DNA from: Neckera pumila
Lineage: Eukaryota; Streptophyta; Bryopsida; Hypnales; Neckeraceae
Length of the DNA stretch: 64,000 bases
Assembly (NCBI GenBank): GCA_963969595.1
Contig: OZ018409.1
Coordinates: 19,748,975-19,812,974, forward strand
Direction of reading: 5' to 3'
Shown: in pieces, positions 47,196 to 59,360 of the stretch
How the letters are laid out: every line of letters starts with the position of its first letter
Numbering within the stretch: the first letter of the stretch is position 1
Notes under the pieces: generated by a model
What the model saw: the letters and a program-made list of their open reading frames with translations, nothing else
Database searches by the model: none
What the model was told of the DNA's origin: nothing
Position numbers and translations under genes: made by a program

Positions 47196-48617
47196 ATCAA
47201 AAATCTAAATTTTGAAAAAAATAAAAAAAATCGTCTATGATTTTACAATTGGAGGTTTTTCCAAGGGTATCCTAATTGCAGATCTTGACTTTTAATGTAA
47301 AAAGAGGATTGAAAGACTTCAAATCACTTTCACGGTTTTAACACCCTTTTTATCAAATTAAATTTATAATTTTATTTTTTTCCCCTATATAATCCACAAC
47401 ACTTTTGATTTAAATTCTTACCATTATATGTTTAAAATAACTGATAAAACTTATCAAAACTTGGGCATGTTAAAAGAATCTTTGAGTAGGTTCAAGTATT
47501 AATTGCCCACTTTTCATCCATTAAATTTCCAACATGTACCGTATTTATATTGGGTGTTATTCAAAAAGTTCAATCAATTGAGTCCAGTAAATGGGTCATG
47601 ATCACCAATATACCGTGGATTGCAAAGAATAAAAGGCCACTATTGCAAATGTCTTTGTTGACCTCAACACCCTAATCCCAACCCAAATTCAAGATTCAAT
47701 TTTCAAGATTCTTTTCAAATAATCTTTGAAGTGCTCCAAAGTAATGCTTGACTCTTGAAAATAAAATCTTTGTTTACAACCAATTTGATGGAATTTTAAT
47801 AAATTATTGTCAACATTAGTACAAATTTCAACCTTGTAGACTAGGGAAACGACCCACAATAAAATTCATGTGATGAACTTGGCTAAGGTAGAAGCACCGG
47901 TAGTCGATCATTTAAGGAGTTTTGGAGTAGATTGTGCGTAGTATGAGGTGTTGAAATTTTTTCCCATGTAGGAAGATAGGAAATATGGAGATTGCAAAAT
48001 TTTCAGAGTTTAGTTCCCAAAATTGAAATTACAGTGAATTTTGGGAGCCAAAAAATGCATTTCACTAGTGGACAATGTCTAGAGTCTTCCAATTCCGATC
48101 GTCAAGGATGCTCACTACTTTGGGATATGTGTCATAACCATAATAGTCCCAACTTTGAAAAGGACAAATAAAAACATTCCAAACCTAATTTCCAACCTAA
48201 GGTTGCAAATAGCGCACCCTACAGATTGGATACTAGGCGTGGTCGACAACTGATGCTTCTACCTTACTAGCTGTGGGTCTTCTCATAGTCAATTTCCTAC
48301 TCTATGCAACCCAAGTTTCCACAATAGTTCTTGATGCACTTTGTTCATCGTCAAGAATATAGACTTGGGAACCCTTAAGTGTGAAAGGGATAAATAAATC
48401 ATCTCAAAATCCGTCATGTTCTTTAAAAGGAAAACAACGTGGCATCCACTTATTCAAAAATTCCCTCAATCTGATGGCCTTCAGCATATCTATACAAAGT
48501 ATTGAAATTCGTTGTCCCACACTAATTTCTTGACAGTTCACACTATAGAAATATTCATTGCTTTTGTACAATGATGCATTCAATTTAAAGCCTTGTATAT
48601 GGTATAGATTTGTGCAA
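47196..48617. other. AT-rich intergenic DNA
   Basis: No gene recognised. Slightly less AT-rich at 48040-48400 without a coding frame. Confidence 0.4.
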
Positions 48618-49530
48618 TAGCTCCTAAAGTCCCAAGGCCATTTTTCTGTGAAAAATCACTCAAAACTGCCATTTTGGCTACGTTCACCCAAGAACACAAA
48701 TTCTTTTCTTTTTCTTAGAATCTAACTGTAGGATCTTGTACTTCACTTGTCAAAGATTATGTGGTAAAAAATTCATGAAGTTTGACCGTACAAATTGGAA
48801 GATATTAGCATTCAAAGTTGAAAAAGAAAGTTTTTTTGAACACTGACCTACAATTTCAGATGACTTTGACCGCCATTTGTGGAATTTTTTTGCACTGCAA
48901 ACTTTGAATTTAAATTTCTTTATGTTGAAGATGTAAGTTGAAAGTCTACAAAAAAAAATTCAAAAAAACACACTTGATTTTCATTCTTTAAAAAATTGTT
49001 AAGTAGAAGTAGGTCCAAGATTGAAAAAAAACTAAATCGTTAATAGCTCTTAGATGCGATTGAAATACAATAATTCCAATGGCAAGATTGTTTTAGCAAG
49101 CAAACACAACATTCTCAAAAAAAAATTGTAAGAAATTGTAAAAAGTGCATTCAAAATAGAACTCTATAAATTATTTTTTCAAAAAGATGCTTAGGTTGTC
49201 CATAACTTGCTCATTATTAGTCCAAATGAAATGAATCAAAGCTTCACATGTAGACAAAAATATAAAGTGTTAGAGAAAAAAAAATTAAAATTTACATTGA
49301 CTTTCTGCAAAAAAAATTGTGTTGTCCACCGAGTTCATTTTGAGGCTTTTTGTGGTATAAATTTTGCTCCCAGGCACCAATTGAAATAAAAATTAGATCC
49401 CCACAGCGCTAATCAATTTTTCTATTTTATGGAAAAGTTGCAAAAAGTTTCACTAAAAATTTTGAGCCTGTAGGTACCTGCCCAAAATCTGATTTGTTCC
49501 CCGAGGGGACAATGGGACTTTAGGAGGTAG
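48618..49530 (-). mobile_element. Subfamily A TTAA element, degenerate
   Basis: Reverse orientation. Termini decayed to CTCCTAAAGTCCCAAGGCC and GGGACTTTAGGAGGTAG, with internal landmarks in order. TTAA is lost at both ends. Confidence 0.78.
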
Positions 49531-49724
49531 TTCAAGGTCTGGTTCAGAGAGTGGCATGCGCCTCCAGGTGGAACAAGCATTGATCTATGAGGTAATTTAT
49601 CTCAGATAAGGCAACCTAATTTCACTATTCTGCGTACAATATGTATGGCACTACACAGGCATCAAATTTACTACTATATAGCAAGTACTAAAGTAATGCT
49701 GAGGTAAGAAAATTAAAGACTTGT

Positions 49725-50660
49725 TTAACCCCCCCTAGAGGACCATTGTCCCTTTGGGGGACAAATGGGATTTTGGGCAGGTATCTATGGGCTGAATTTT
49801 TGTTTTAATTTTCTGAAACTTTTTTTGGAGATAGAAAAACTGATAAGCTTTGTGGGAGTGTAATTTTTTTTTCAATCGGTGCCCGGGAACAATAGTTATG
49901 CCCAAGTAAGCTCAAACCAGGGGAGAAGGGGCAGCAAAAAAACTTTGCAAAGAATTTTATTTTTTATATTTTATTTTTTTTCCTTGTAGATTATACTTTT
50001 GTCTATTTGGAAAGCTTTGATTCATTTCATTTGGATTTTTTATGAGAAAGTTATGGACAATCTTGTTTTTCGGGCAATTAGAGCATCTTCTTGAAAAAAA
50101 TAACTTATAGGATTCATTCTGGAATGCAATTATTGCAATTTAAAAAAAAAAAAAAGTTCCGCATGGTTTAGTTTTTGTGCTAGAACAATCTCACCATTGG
50201 AATTAGTGCATTTTAATTCCATCTAAAATATATAAATATTTTATATTTTCCTTCTACCTTGTACCTACTTCTACTTAACAATTTTTTTAAGAATGAAAAT
50301 TATGTTTTTTTGAATTTCTTTTTTTTACCGAGACCCTCAATTCAATTCTCCACTAGAAAGCTTTAAAGCTCAAAACTTTATAGTGCAAGGAATTTAAGTT
50401 TAAAATGTTCAAAATCAAAAAATCTAGTCCCACAATGTGCTGAAAATCTTGTTTTTTTCACTTCAAACACAGATATCTTGCAATCTGTATAGTCAAAAAT
50501 TATGAAATTTTTTCCACACATTCTCATACTACTTAGGTATAAGATCCTACGGTAAGATGTGGAAAAAACACAATTTCTGAATTTTTTTACTCTTTACTCT
50601 AGAAATGGCAGTTTTGAGAGTTTCTTGGCAGAAAAAATGCCTTGGTCCTTGAGGTGTTAA
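49725..50660 (+). mobile_element. Subfamily A TTAA element, full length
   Basis: Starts TTAACCCCCCCTAGAGGACC and ends TCCTTGAGGTGTTAA (936 bp). Forward orientation, well preserved interior. Confidence 0.87.
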
Positions 50661-51438
50661 ACTGTTGCTGGTATTTATGCATACTATTAAAACATATTGT
50701 TTGGTTGTGTGTTTTGTAGATAACCAATTTGTATCAAATTTTTGGATTTTTGGTGTGCAATAGAAATTTGTTTTGTTTCATTTTGACATGTTATTTTCAA
50801 ATTCTAAATCCAATTTGGTGATTTTGACAAGTACTTTAGTTGATGTATGGGTAATTGTGGACTAAGGAACTCAGATTGTGATTAAAGATGATTAAGGGTA
50901 GGTAGTGAGCTTGCTAGCTAAGTAATTCAAATTTTTCAATTTAAATTTAAAATGGATTGTAGTGGCAGTTTGAGTTGGCAGCTTGCTGACAATTTCAATT
51001 CGGTTGTTGGTCAATAGTTGAGTAACCGCCATCTTGCTTCCTATTAGGTCTGCCTTCCCAACTTGGAAATCACCCACTGTTAAGAATGCCAGTGTATGTC
51101 CTAACTTCAAGTCGTTTGTGTATTTTTTTGTTTATGTGAAGAGTGCGTGATTGTTATGGAGCTTTGGAGTATATGATGGGAAATTGAAGAAAGTTTGAAT
51201 GCATCAAAAGTTCAAAAATTGAACAAAATTTAGAAAATTAGTCAGGCCATCAGGCCGTCAAACACATAATTTGTTTCCATTTGTTAAAAGAAAAACAAAT
51301 AACAAAACATAATTTGATGAACTGTATAATACTTCATCTTTGTAACATCAAGTCAATATTTTTACCTCTATTTATTTGTTTTTCTAAGTCACATGCCAAT
51401 ACTCTTTGTTTTCCTTTATTTTGGTATTACATTTATTC
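50661..51438. other. AT-rich intergenic DNA
   Basis: No feature recognised. Confidence 0.4.
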
Positions 51439-52374
51439 TTAACCCCTAAAGGACTGAGGCCCTTTTCTTGCCAAAAAACACTCAAAATTGCCATTTCTAT
51501 AGCAAAAAGTAAACAAATTTGAAAAATGTTTCTTTTTTCACATCCAACCACAGGATCTTACACCTAACTAGTATGAGAGTATGTAGAAAAATTTTCAGAA
51601 TTTTCGACCGCACAGATTGCAAGATCTCTGCGTTTAAAGTGAAAAAAACAAGTTTTTCAGCACATTGTGGGACTAGAAATTTTGACTTTGAACGTTTTTA
51701 ACTTAAAATCTTTGCACTACAAAGTTTTGAGCTTTGAGTCTTTGTAGTGGAAAATTGAGTTAAAAGTCTAGGAAAAAAAAGAAAAAGAAAAAGAACTTAA
51801 TTATCATTCTTTAAAATATTGTTAAGTAGAAGTAGTTACAAGATAGAAGGAAAATCTAAAATATTCATATATTTTAGATGGAATTAAAGTGCACTAATCC
51901 CAATGGTGAGATTGTTCTAGCAAGTAATATAAACCATGAAAAAAAAAAAAAAACCCTGAAAAATTTGAAAAATTGCATCTAGAAATGAATCCTAGAATTT
52001 ATTTTTTTCAAAAAGATGCTCTAACTGCCCAAAAAACAAGAATGTCCATAACTTTCTCGTAACAAATCAAAATGAAATGAATAAAAGCTTTCCAAATAGA
52101 TAAAAATATAATCTATGAGGGAAAAAATATTAAAAAAAAAAATTCAAATTTTTGTTTGTTGCTCGAGCTACCAGCCGTCCTTTGTTTTGAGCTTATTTGG
52201 TCATAACTTTTTTTCTTGGGCACCGATTGTGAAAAAAATTATATTCCCACAAAGCTTAGCAGTTTTTCTATCTTTAAAAAAAGTTTCAAAAAATCATAAC
52301 AAAATTTCAGCCTATAGGTACGTGCCCAAAATTCCAAATGTCCGCCGAACCAACAATGGTCCTTTCGGGGTTAA
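51439..52374 (-). mobile_element. Subfamily A TTAA element, full length
   Basis: Starts TTAACCCCTAAAGGACTG and ends GGTCCTTTCGGGGTTAA (936 bp). Reverse orientation. Confidence 0.9.
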
Positions 52375-52632
52375 AATTTCTTTGCTAGTACTTTTGCTAC
52401 TTTTGTATGCCAATTGTCTTTTTAAAGATAAAATATTTGGAATGATACAAAAATTGATAGAACACGTAATATTAAATGTTGGTGCAATAAAGGATTTGAA
52501 ATTGATGGATATGAAAGGGTCATTTTCTTAATTCAAAAGTTATTTTTTGAGGCTAGACCTGGTAGTACTTTTTGAATAATAGAATATTATAAAACAAAGT
52601 CTATAGAACCTATATTGTACAAATCTCAAAGA

Positions 52633-53570
52633 ATTAGCCCCTAAAGGACCAAACAACATTTTCTTTGGCAACATAGCGATTTTGGGCACCTCACTACGAA
52701 CGGATTCTTTTTTTTTTTTCTTTGAAAATTTCACACAACGTGTACCCAAGGAATAGCTTTAAGGCCCAACAATTTTCAAAAACTTTTGACCACATGGTTA
52801 AAAAGTTATTGGATGATATGTCATTTTCAACGATCAGCGGGCAGCTCAAATTTTTTCTAAAAAACACTTTTAAGAAAATAAAAAAATTTTAATTGATTTT
52901 CTATATTTATATATAATTATGAAGCTTTGAATTATTCCATTTTGATTTATGAGATGAAAATTATGAGGTGTTCTAGTTTGTGGACAGTTATAGATTCCGT
53001 ACTCTAAAAGAAATTTTGAAGTCCTTTATTTAACTCAATTTTTAATATTTTTTTGAAAAAAATGAAAGCATAGGTTGTATTGTTTATTACAACATTACAA
53101 CCATTGAAACTGACATTTTTCAATTCCATAATTAAATTCTTAACAATTTAATGTTTTGAATCATTCTCTACTTCTTTCTACAACCTAATTTTCTCCTATA
53201 TGTTGTACAATTCCAAATGATCTGAACATTTTCAGGCATGTAGCCAACTTGCTTTGAAGAATGAATCCAAGGAGGAACCACAATTTTAGACATTCATTTT
53301 CATTTAAATGTGACCTTGTGAAGTGCAGCTGCTCGGTTTTTTGCAAGGCCCCCAAAAGGTTTTTTGTCAATTCAAATGCTAATATCTTGCAATCTACAAA
53401 GTGGAAAATTCTAAAAAATTTCTACATAATATAAAACAAGCTTAATACAAGATCCTATTGTTACACGTGTCCAAAAATGTTTTTTTATTCTAGAATTTGG
53501 TACTTGTACTAGAAATGGCAGTTTTGGAGCGTTTTTGGTGAAAACATAGTCTTTGACATTTAGGGGTTAA
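52633..53570 (+). mobile_element. Subfamily B TTAA element, full length
   Basis: Starts TTAGCCCCTAAAGGACC, with the left TTAA mutated to TTAG, and ends CATTTAGGGGTTAA (938 bp). It closely matches B1 (2825-3758), including the left-end variant. Confidence 0.88.
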
Positions 53571-54418
53571 CACAAGAATCTTTAAAAAAGTTGATGGGTG
53601 AAGAAATGCATTTTTGTATATTTGAGGTGTGTATGCGTTCATCCATTTTTCAAAATTTCTACGCATCAAGGTCCTTGGGTAGTCATTGTGGAAATCATCA
53701 TTTTTGATATTGGTATAAATCATTTGCTCAAAAAAACAAACCCAAGATTACATATTGGATGTCAAATTCCTGTACAAGACCTCTCCTTTTTACACAAAAT
53801 TCTAAAGAATAATGTAATTTGTAGTTTTGTCTTATATAAAAGGACTCTCTATCATCTTTTGGACACTTAGTATTTGCAATGATATTATAAGGTTAAAGAA
53901 GGCTTAACTAGAAGAAATCTTATATATTCCAACTGATGTTTTGTATTAAATCTATTACAATTGTGTTTAAAAATTCCAATTATGTTTAATGCAATTTCAA
54001 CATTATTTTAGTCACAATTATGTTACATCTGCATTATTTCTAAGACAATTGTGTTAGATTTAATCCAAAGCATCAGCTAGAATTTGTGAGATTTCTTTTG
54101 GCTAGCTGTCACTTTTGTGGTAATTACAAATGCCTTGCTAATGGTTGTGGCAATGGCACATGGCATACTGATTGCATTGCAGTTTTGTAATACGCTGATA
54201 GCAATATTTCCAGACACCAATAATGATTGATTGAGGCTCCACATGCTAAAAAGAAATATGATAGAATATTGAACCTAATGCCATCAATCATCCAGTTTTG
54301 ACATCTATTGGACCATCCTATTCATGTCAATAACCTACCGGCATTACCACTTAACCATCAACACAATGCACTTGGAGAGGGGACATATCTGCATGTAGTT
54401 TGTTTATACTTTATCAAT
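53571..54418. other. AT-rich intergenic DNA
   Basis: No feature recognised. Confidence 0.4.
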
Positions 54419-55165
54419 TTAATCCTTAAATGTATTTGACTATGTTTCACCAAAAGCACTCTAAAACTGTCATTTCTAGTAAAGATATCAAATTTAGAAA
54501 AATCCTTTCCAGACACATACAACTGTAGGATCTTGCAGTACACTTGTTGAAAAGATGTGGAAAAAATTTCAAAAATTTCCATCATCTAGATTGCAAGATG
54601 TTACCATTTGATAATACAAAAATCATTTTTTCAACCTTGCAAAAAACCGGGTAGCTGTACTTCACAATGTTACATTTGTATGAAAAAAGGCCTAAAATGG
54701 TGATGCTTTTTTGGATTCTTTCTTCAAGGCAAGTTGGATACATGCTTGAAAAATTTCAAATCATTTGAAATTGTTCAACATATAGGAAAAAACTACTAAC
54801 AGAAAAAAGTGGAGAATGATTCAAATTACTAAATTGTTACGAGTTTAATTATGGAATTGAAAAATGCCAATCCCAATGGCTATAATGTTGTAATAAACAT
54901 TCTACACCCAAATTTTTATTTTATTTCAAAATGAAAATAAAGTCAAAATAAAATAAAATTTGGATTATAAATCTGATTTTAAATTTTTATTTTAAAATAA
55001 AGTGACCTTTAAAGAACTTTTTTGAATTGCCCGTGCTCCCGCCAAGCAATTAAAATCATTGGGCCTTAAAGCTACTCCTTGGGCACACACTGTATGACAA
55101 TTTCAAAGAAGAAAAATAAAAATTCTATTCTTAGCGAGCTGCCCAAAATTACTATGTTGTCAAAC
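54419..55165 (-). mobile_element. Subfamily B TTAA element, truncated
   Basis: Reverse orientation. Starts TTAATCCTTAAATGTATTTG and keeps family landmarks through GGGCCTTAAAGCTACTCC. It then ends near GTTGTCAAACAAACTAGTGC without its terminal repeat, at the junction with the GTTT-array element. Confidence 0.75.
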
Positions 55166-55640
55166 AAACTAGTGCGCCCTGTGTCGTTGCCACAACTAAA
55201 ATCAAAGGAAAAGTAATTTTCTAACTCTCGGTTCCACTCCCAGTTCCACTCCTAGAAGCAAGAACGCCACCAAAATCAAAGCAAAAGTAATTTTCTAACT
55301 CCCGGTTCCACTTCCAGTTCCACTTCCAGAAGCAAGAACGCCACCAAAATCATAGTAAAAGCAATTTTCTAACTCTCGGTTCCACTCCCAGTAGCAAGAA
55401 CGCCACCAAAATCAAAGTAAAAGTAACTTTCTAATTTTTTAATCAATAAATACTTTGAAATTCAATAACTTTTGCACCACCGCTCCAAACGCCACGAAAC
55501 CAAGCCGGTGCACCCCTCCTCGGCGAGAGCTTTCCGACGGTACCAAGCACGCGGCCGAGGGACGCACGGTCAAGAAGTTGTCCACGCTACAAAAAACAAA
55601 CAAACAAACAAACAAACAAACAAACTCATTTAAGGTACTG
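55166..55640 (-). mobile_element. GTTT-array element with GC-rich core, copy 2
   Basis: Reverse-oriented copy of the 41891 element. It starts ACTAGTGCGCCCTGTGTCG and carries three tandem units (period about 85-90) of AACTCTCGGTTCCACTCCCA ... AAGCAAGAACGCCACCAAAA. The GC-rich core and a CAAA array follow at 55593-55623, and it ends CTCATTTAAGGTACTGATGG. Confidence 0.75.
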
Positions 55641-55662
55641 ATGGTGTTTGGGTATTTAGAGG

Positions 55663-56448
55663 TTAATCCCTAATGACCCAAGTGACCATTTTCTAGTCGC
55701 TGCCCCTGATGTTTGAGCTGGCCGTTCTCAGATTTTGAGTTTTTTGAAAGATGAAATTTATTTTTTTAAAATAGACTACAATACAAATCCAATGGCGGTG
55801 GTTTCATCAAATTCCGAGTTAAACTCCGCCTTGTGGAAATTTTCAAATTTAAGTGGTGTAGAGAAGTTTATAGCTTGGTGTTATGTGTTCGAGTCGGGTA
55901 TGGACTAAAAAGTCAGCCATCCAACGTGCTTCTTGCCCACCTCATAAAGGGCAGATTCACCTCAAAAAGGGCAGATTCACCTCAAAAAGGGCAGATCTAA
56001 GGAGTTCAAGGAAAAGACAAGTGTCCTATTCTTTAATCTCTTACAAACACTACTCAAATTTCAGTGACCACCATGCATTGCAAGCTTGACCATGAATTGT
56101 AAAGTTTTTGGAATTTTATGAAATTTACATGTACATTTTCAACTTTTTTTTATCTTTCACTGAGCACAAAAAAGACATCATTTAATATTCTCACAAAGAT
56201 ATGCTTTTTCAAAGTGCATTGCCCCGTATTTCCATGGACCCAAGAAAAAATTCAAAAATAAATATCTCCTAAATCATGCAGTCAAATAATCTGAAACTTT
56301 TGAGGTGCTCAATTTCAATGTTAAATTTAAGATCCTATGCTACATTCTATCCAATCTCAAAAAAAAATGAGTAGAAAAAAATTGCTCAAGTTGTTGGCAC
56401 TTTTGGCCCATTTTGAAAGAACACTCGCCTTGGGTCATTAGAAATTAA
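55663..56448. mobile_element. Subfamily D TTAA element, full length
   Basis: Starts TTAATCCCTAATGACCCAAG and ends CTTGGGTCATTAGAAATTAA (786 bp), a TTAA-bounded inverted repeat of about 18 bp different from subfamilies A-C. The interior has GGGCAGATTCACCTCAAAAA repeated about three times near 55948-55995 and no coding capacity. Confidence 0.75.
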
Positions 56449-56803
56449 CCCCTGCAAAGTTTGAAAAATCATTAGAAAATTCATTTCTTACTGGAATGTC
56501 TTGATTCTATTTGTAACTGATGACTTCTCTCAAACTTTTCTGTCCCTGCAAAGTAAATTACATGAGTTGACAAATACCTTTTCCAAAGCACCTACTATAG
56601 CTAGCCCATCTGCTTGATAATAGGCATGTTTACCTTAAAACATCCCCAGTCCCACCCAACAAGTGGCTCAATCTAGGCAAACGGCCATAATGCGTGCCCC
56701 ACGGCATGCACGGCAAGGGCCAAAAACTGGCCGGGCACGGCCAAATTTGATGAACACCTGGCCAAATGAAAAGCCTTGCTTGCGGCTCAGTATGGGCTAT
56801 TTT
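56449..56803. other. Intergenic DNA
   Basis: Moderately GC-rich around 56640-56800. Nothing recognised. Confidence 0.4.
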
Positions 56804-57090
56804 AACATTACAAAAAATTTCAAGCCTCAACAAAGCCGCTAAGCCTTGCCCCCTGTGATGCAATTATGGAAAAAAAAAAAAAAACATTGAAAATTTGAAA
56901 TGTAATGCGGTGGCATTTTGACTACGTCAACATTGTCAGCACCACATCAGATTGAAAAAAATATATAAAAAATATAAAATATATAAAATATATAAAATAT
57001 ATAAAATATATAAAATATATAAAAATATAAAAATTCCGTAATTGCACCCTGCACTTGCAGTCTTGTTGAGGCCTGAAATTTTTTGTATGC
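56804..57090. mobile_element. MITE with CAACAAG-type ends, copy 2
   Basis: Left end TAACATTACAAAAAATTTCA then AGCCTCAACAAAG. Right end CTTGTTGAGGCCTGAAATTT then TTTG. Related to 43513-43789. It contains a TATAAAATA tandem array at about 56960-57030. Confidence 0.7.
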
Positions 57091-58920
57091 TTTGTTCCCA
57101 AGTTTCAAGAGACCTTTTCATTAATGAATATCTTTGTCAAGTCGGCATTCATGAGGTGGCACCTTGAGGGCCATATAGACCCGGTTTCCCGTGTTCGTAG
57201 CCTGTGTTGCTGTGGGGTACATGGAGGACACTAGGGGCAAGCTCGGTCAAATCATGCACCAAATGCTCACTACTGGCCATCCCATTTTGGCCATTTCATG
57301 AGGGATGCTCTTACATTTTTGACATCTTTCCCCTTGCAAAACCAATTGCACCCAAAGCCAAGCCCAGCCAGTGGAGAAACGTAGACCACTCCAGAAGCAA
57401 CAAAAGATCATCCCAAACATGCCATTTCCAAGTACTTGACTACTACAGTAATATAACTGTACTGTAGTGCCCATTTGGCCATCTCTACTACAGGCAGGTG
57501 ATTGAACAAGTTTAGAGAATGGACTATTGCAGAGTGGCAGCGTCCCAAATAGAAGTTAAGAGCAGGAACATGCGCGGAAAGAGAACCAAGACAAGTCAAC
57601 TTCAGCCATCCATACCACAGTCCGGGGAGTTTTTTTAGCACAACCGGCTAAAATCCTAAATTTTTTTGGAGCAACCGGTTGTTGGAAGCATTCTCTCGGC
57701 TAGGCCTTTGAAAAATAGAGAATATTCTTTGATTTTCCTCTTAAATGATCGGTTTTTTTCCGAAGATTTTGAAATCAATTCGGCAATTCTTGATTCCAAC
57801 CGGCTAACTTGTAACTCAATGCCGGTACTCCCCGTACATTGATCCATACGGGTGTAGTACCATGTGGACTTTGGCTCAAGCGTAGGAAAAATTCATGAGT
57901 TTATTGGACTCTATTGTATACTAACTTAACCCCATTATAATTCTGTTACAGATAGTTTCTACTTGAATTGAAAATTAATTTTTTTTATAAATTTCAATAT
58001 TTTATAGCAATATGAACTTTGGACCTATAACCATGGTGTATTGTTTTTCTAATTTTAGAATGATACAATAACTTTGGTTTGTACCATGATGTTCTACAAC
58101 ATGATATACATCTATGTGAAAAATTAGATTTTTTGAGTGTATTTGGTATTTGGAATGAATTTTCTCCTCTTTTTTTTCAAAAAATTCACAATAATTTCAA
58201 AATTTTCCCAATTTTTTTTGAAAATTTTATGGCTTGTAGTAGACATATGACTTCATTTTTGAAAAAAATATAAATATCTTACTTCATATATGGTTGCAAA
58301 ATGAGCAAACAAAGTGATGGATAGTGAGGCTTCAAATCAACGGTCATAGGCCCGTCCTTCTAGGATTAATAATGATGAATGAACAAGTATGGAGCAAAGT
58401 TTGGAGAAGAACCACCGATGGTTTGGGAAAAATAACCAATAACCAATTGAAGTATAAAAAGGGAAGACCCAAAATTGGAAAAAAATTTGGTAGGACTAGC
58501 AACCAATTAGTGTGCAAAAATAAAAGCTAGATATATAGCCTCCGCTTCCATAAAATTGTCAGATTTTAGCCGCTTGCCATTTCAAATTCAAGGCTAATAA
58601 TCCAAATTTCTAGAAGCGGATACGTTCTTGGACAAAGCAGGTGTAGCTTTAGGGTTGATCGTGGCGACCAACCCTTGCTTTCTGTCTGTATTATGTTGAT
58701 ATATTGAAATTTGGAGTTTAGTTTAAAAATCGGCATGTCTTTAAAAGATTGTAAAGGAAAGTGAACAACGAGAATTTGATACTAGAGGAAATGAATTGGA
58801 ACAATTTGATGAGGAGAGAATGCAACCAGTGCCCAAAGAAGAAGTAAACTACTGGGATAGCTCCAAAAACTTCCCAAATGTTGGTAAGAGTCTCCGTCCT
58901 AATAAGATATACTAATCAAT
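57091..58920. other. Intergenic DNA, nothing recognised
   Basis: 57180-57650 is richer in GC without a convincing frame. The rest is AT-rich. A CAACCGGCTAA / GCAACCGGTTG pair lies near 57640-57680, too short to call an element. Confidence 0.35.
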
Positions 58921-59360
58921 ACCTTAAATGAGGCTGTTTGTTTGTTTGTTTGTTTGTTTGTTTGTTTGTTTGTTTGTTTGTTTGTTTGTTTGTTTGTTTG
59001 TTTGTTTGTTTGTTTGTTTGTTTTGTTTTGTTTTGTTTTGTTTTGTTTTGTTTTGTTTTGTTTTGTTTTGTTTTGTTTGTAGCGTGGACAACTTCTTGAC
59101 CGTGCATCCCCCGGCTGCATGCTTGGTACCGTCGGAAAGCTCTCGCCGAGGAGGGGTGCACCGGCTTGGTTTCGTGGCGTTTGGAGCGGTGGTGCAAAAG
59201 TTATTGAATTTCAAAGTATTTATTGATTAAAAAATTAGAAACTTACTTTTACTTTGATTTTGGTGGCGTTCTTGCTTCTGGGAGTGGAACCGGGAGTTAG
59301 AAAATTACTTTCCTTTGATTTTAGTTGTGGTAACGACACAGGGCACACTAGTGTAGTGTG
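58921..59360 (+). mobile_element. GTTT-array element with GC-rich core, copy 3
   Basis: Starts ACCTTAAATGAGGCTGTTTG, followed by about 21 GTTT units (58935-59020) and then about 11 GTTTT units (59020-59076). The core is nearly identical to copies 1 and 2 (TAGCGTGGACAACTTCTTGA ... GGTACCGTCGGAAAGCTCTC), and it ends GGGCACACTAGTGTAGTGTG. The high identity of the core between copies indicates recent spread. Confidence 0.78.

Noticed and set aside
52115..52531. 138-codon frame and similar frames inside TTAA elements
   Set aside because: Not conserved between copies of the same element. Composition follows the AT-rich repeat and most lack an early ATG.
58928..59230. 100-codon + strand frame starting in the GTTT array
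   Set aside because: It is produced by the simple repeat (a repeating Leu-Phe-Val-Cys peptide) and reads through a non-coding element. The opposite-strand Lys/Gln/Thr/Asn frames are the same artefact.
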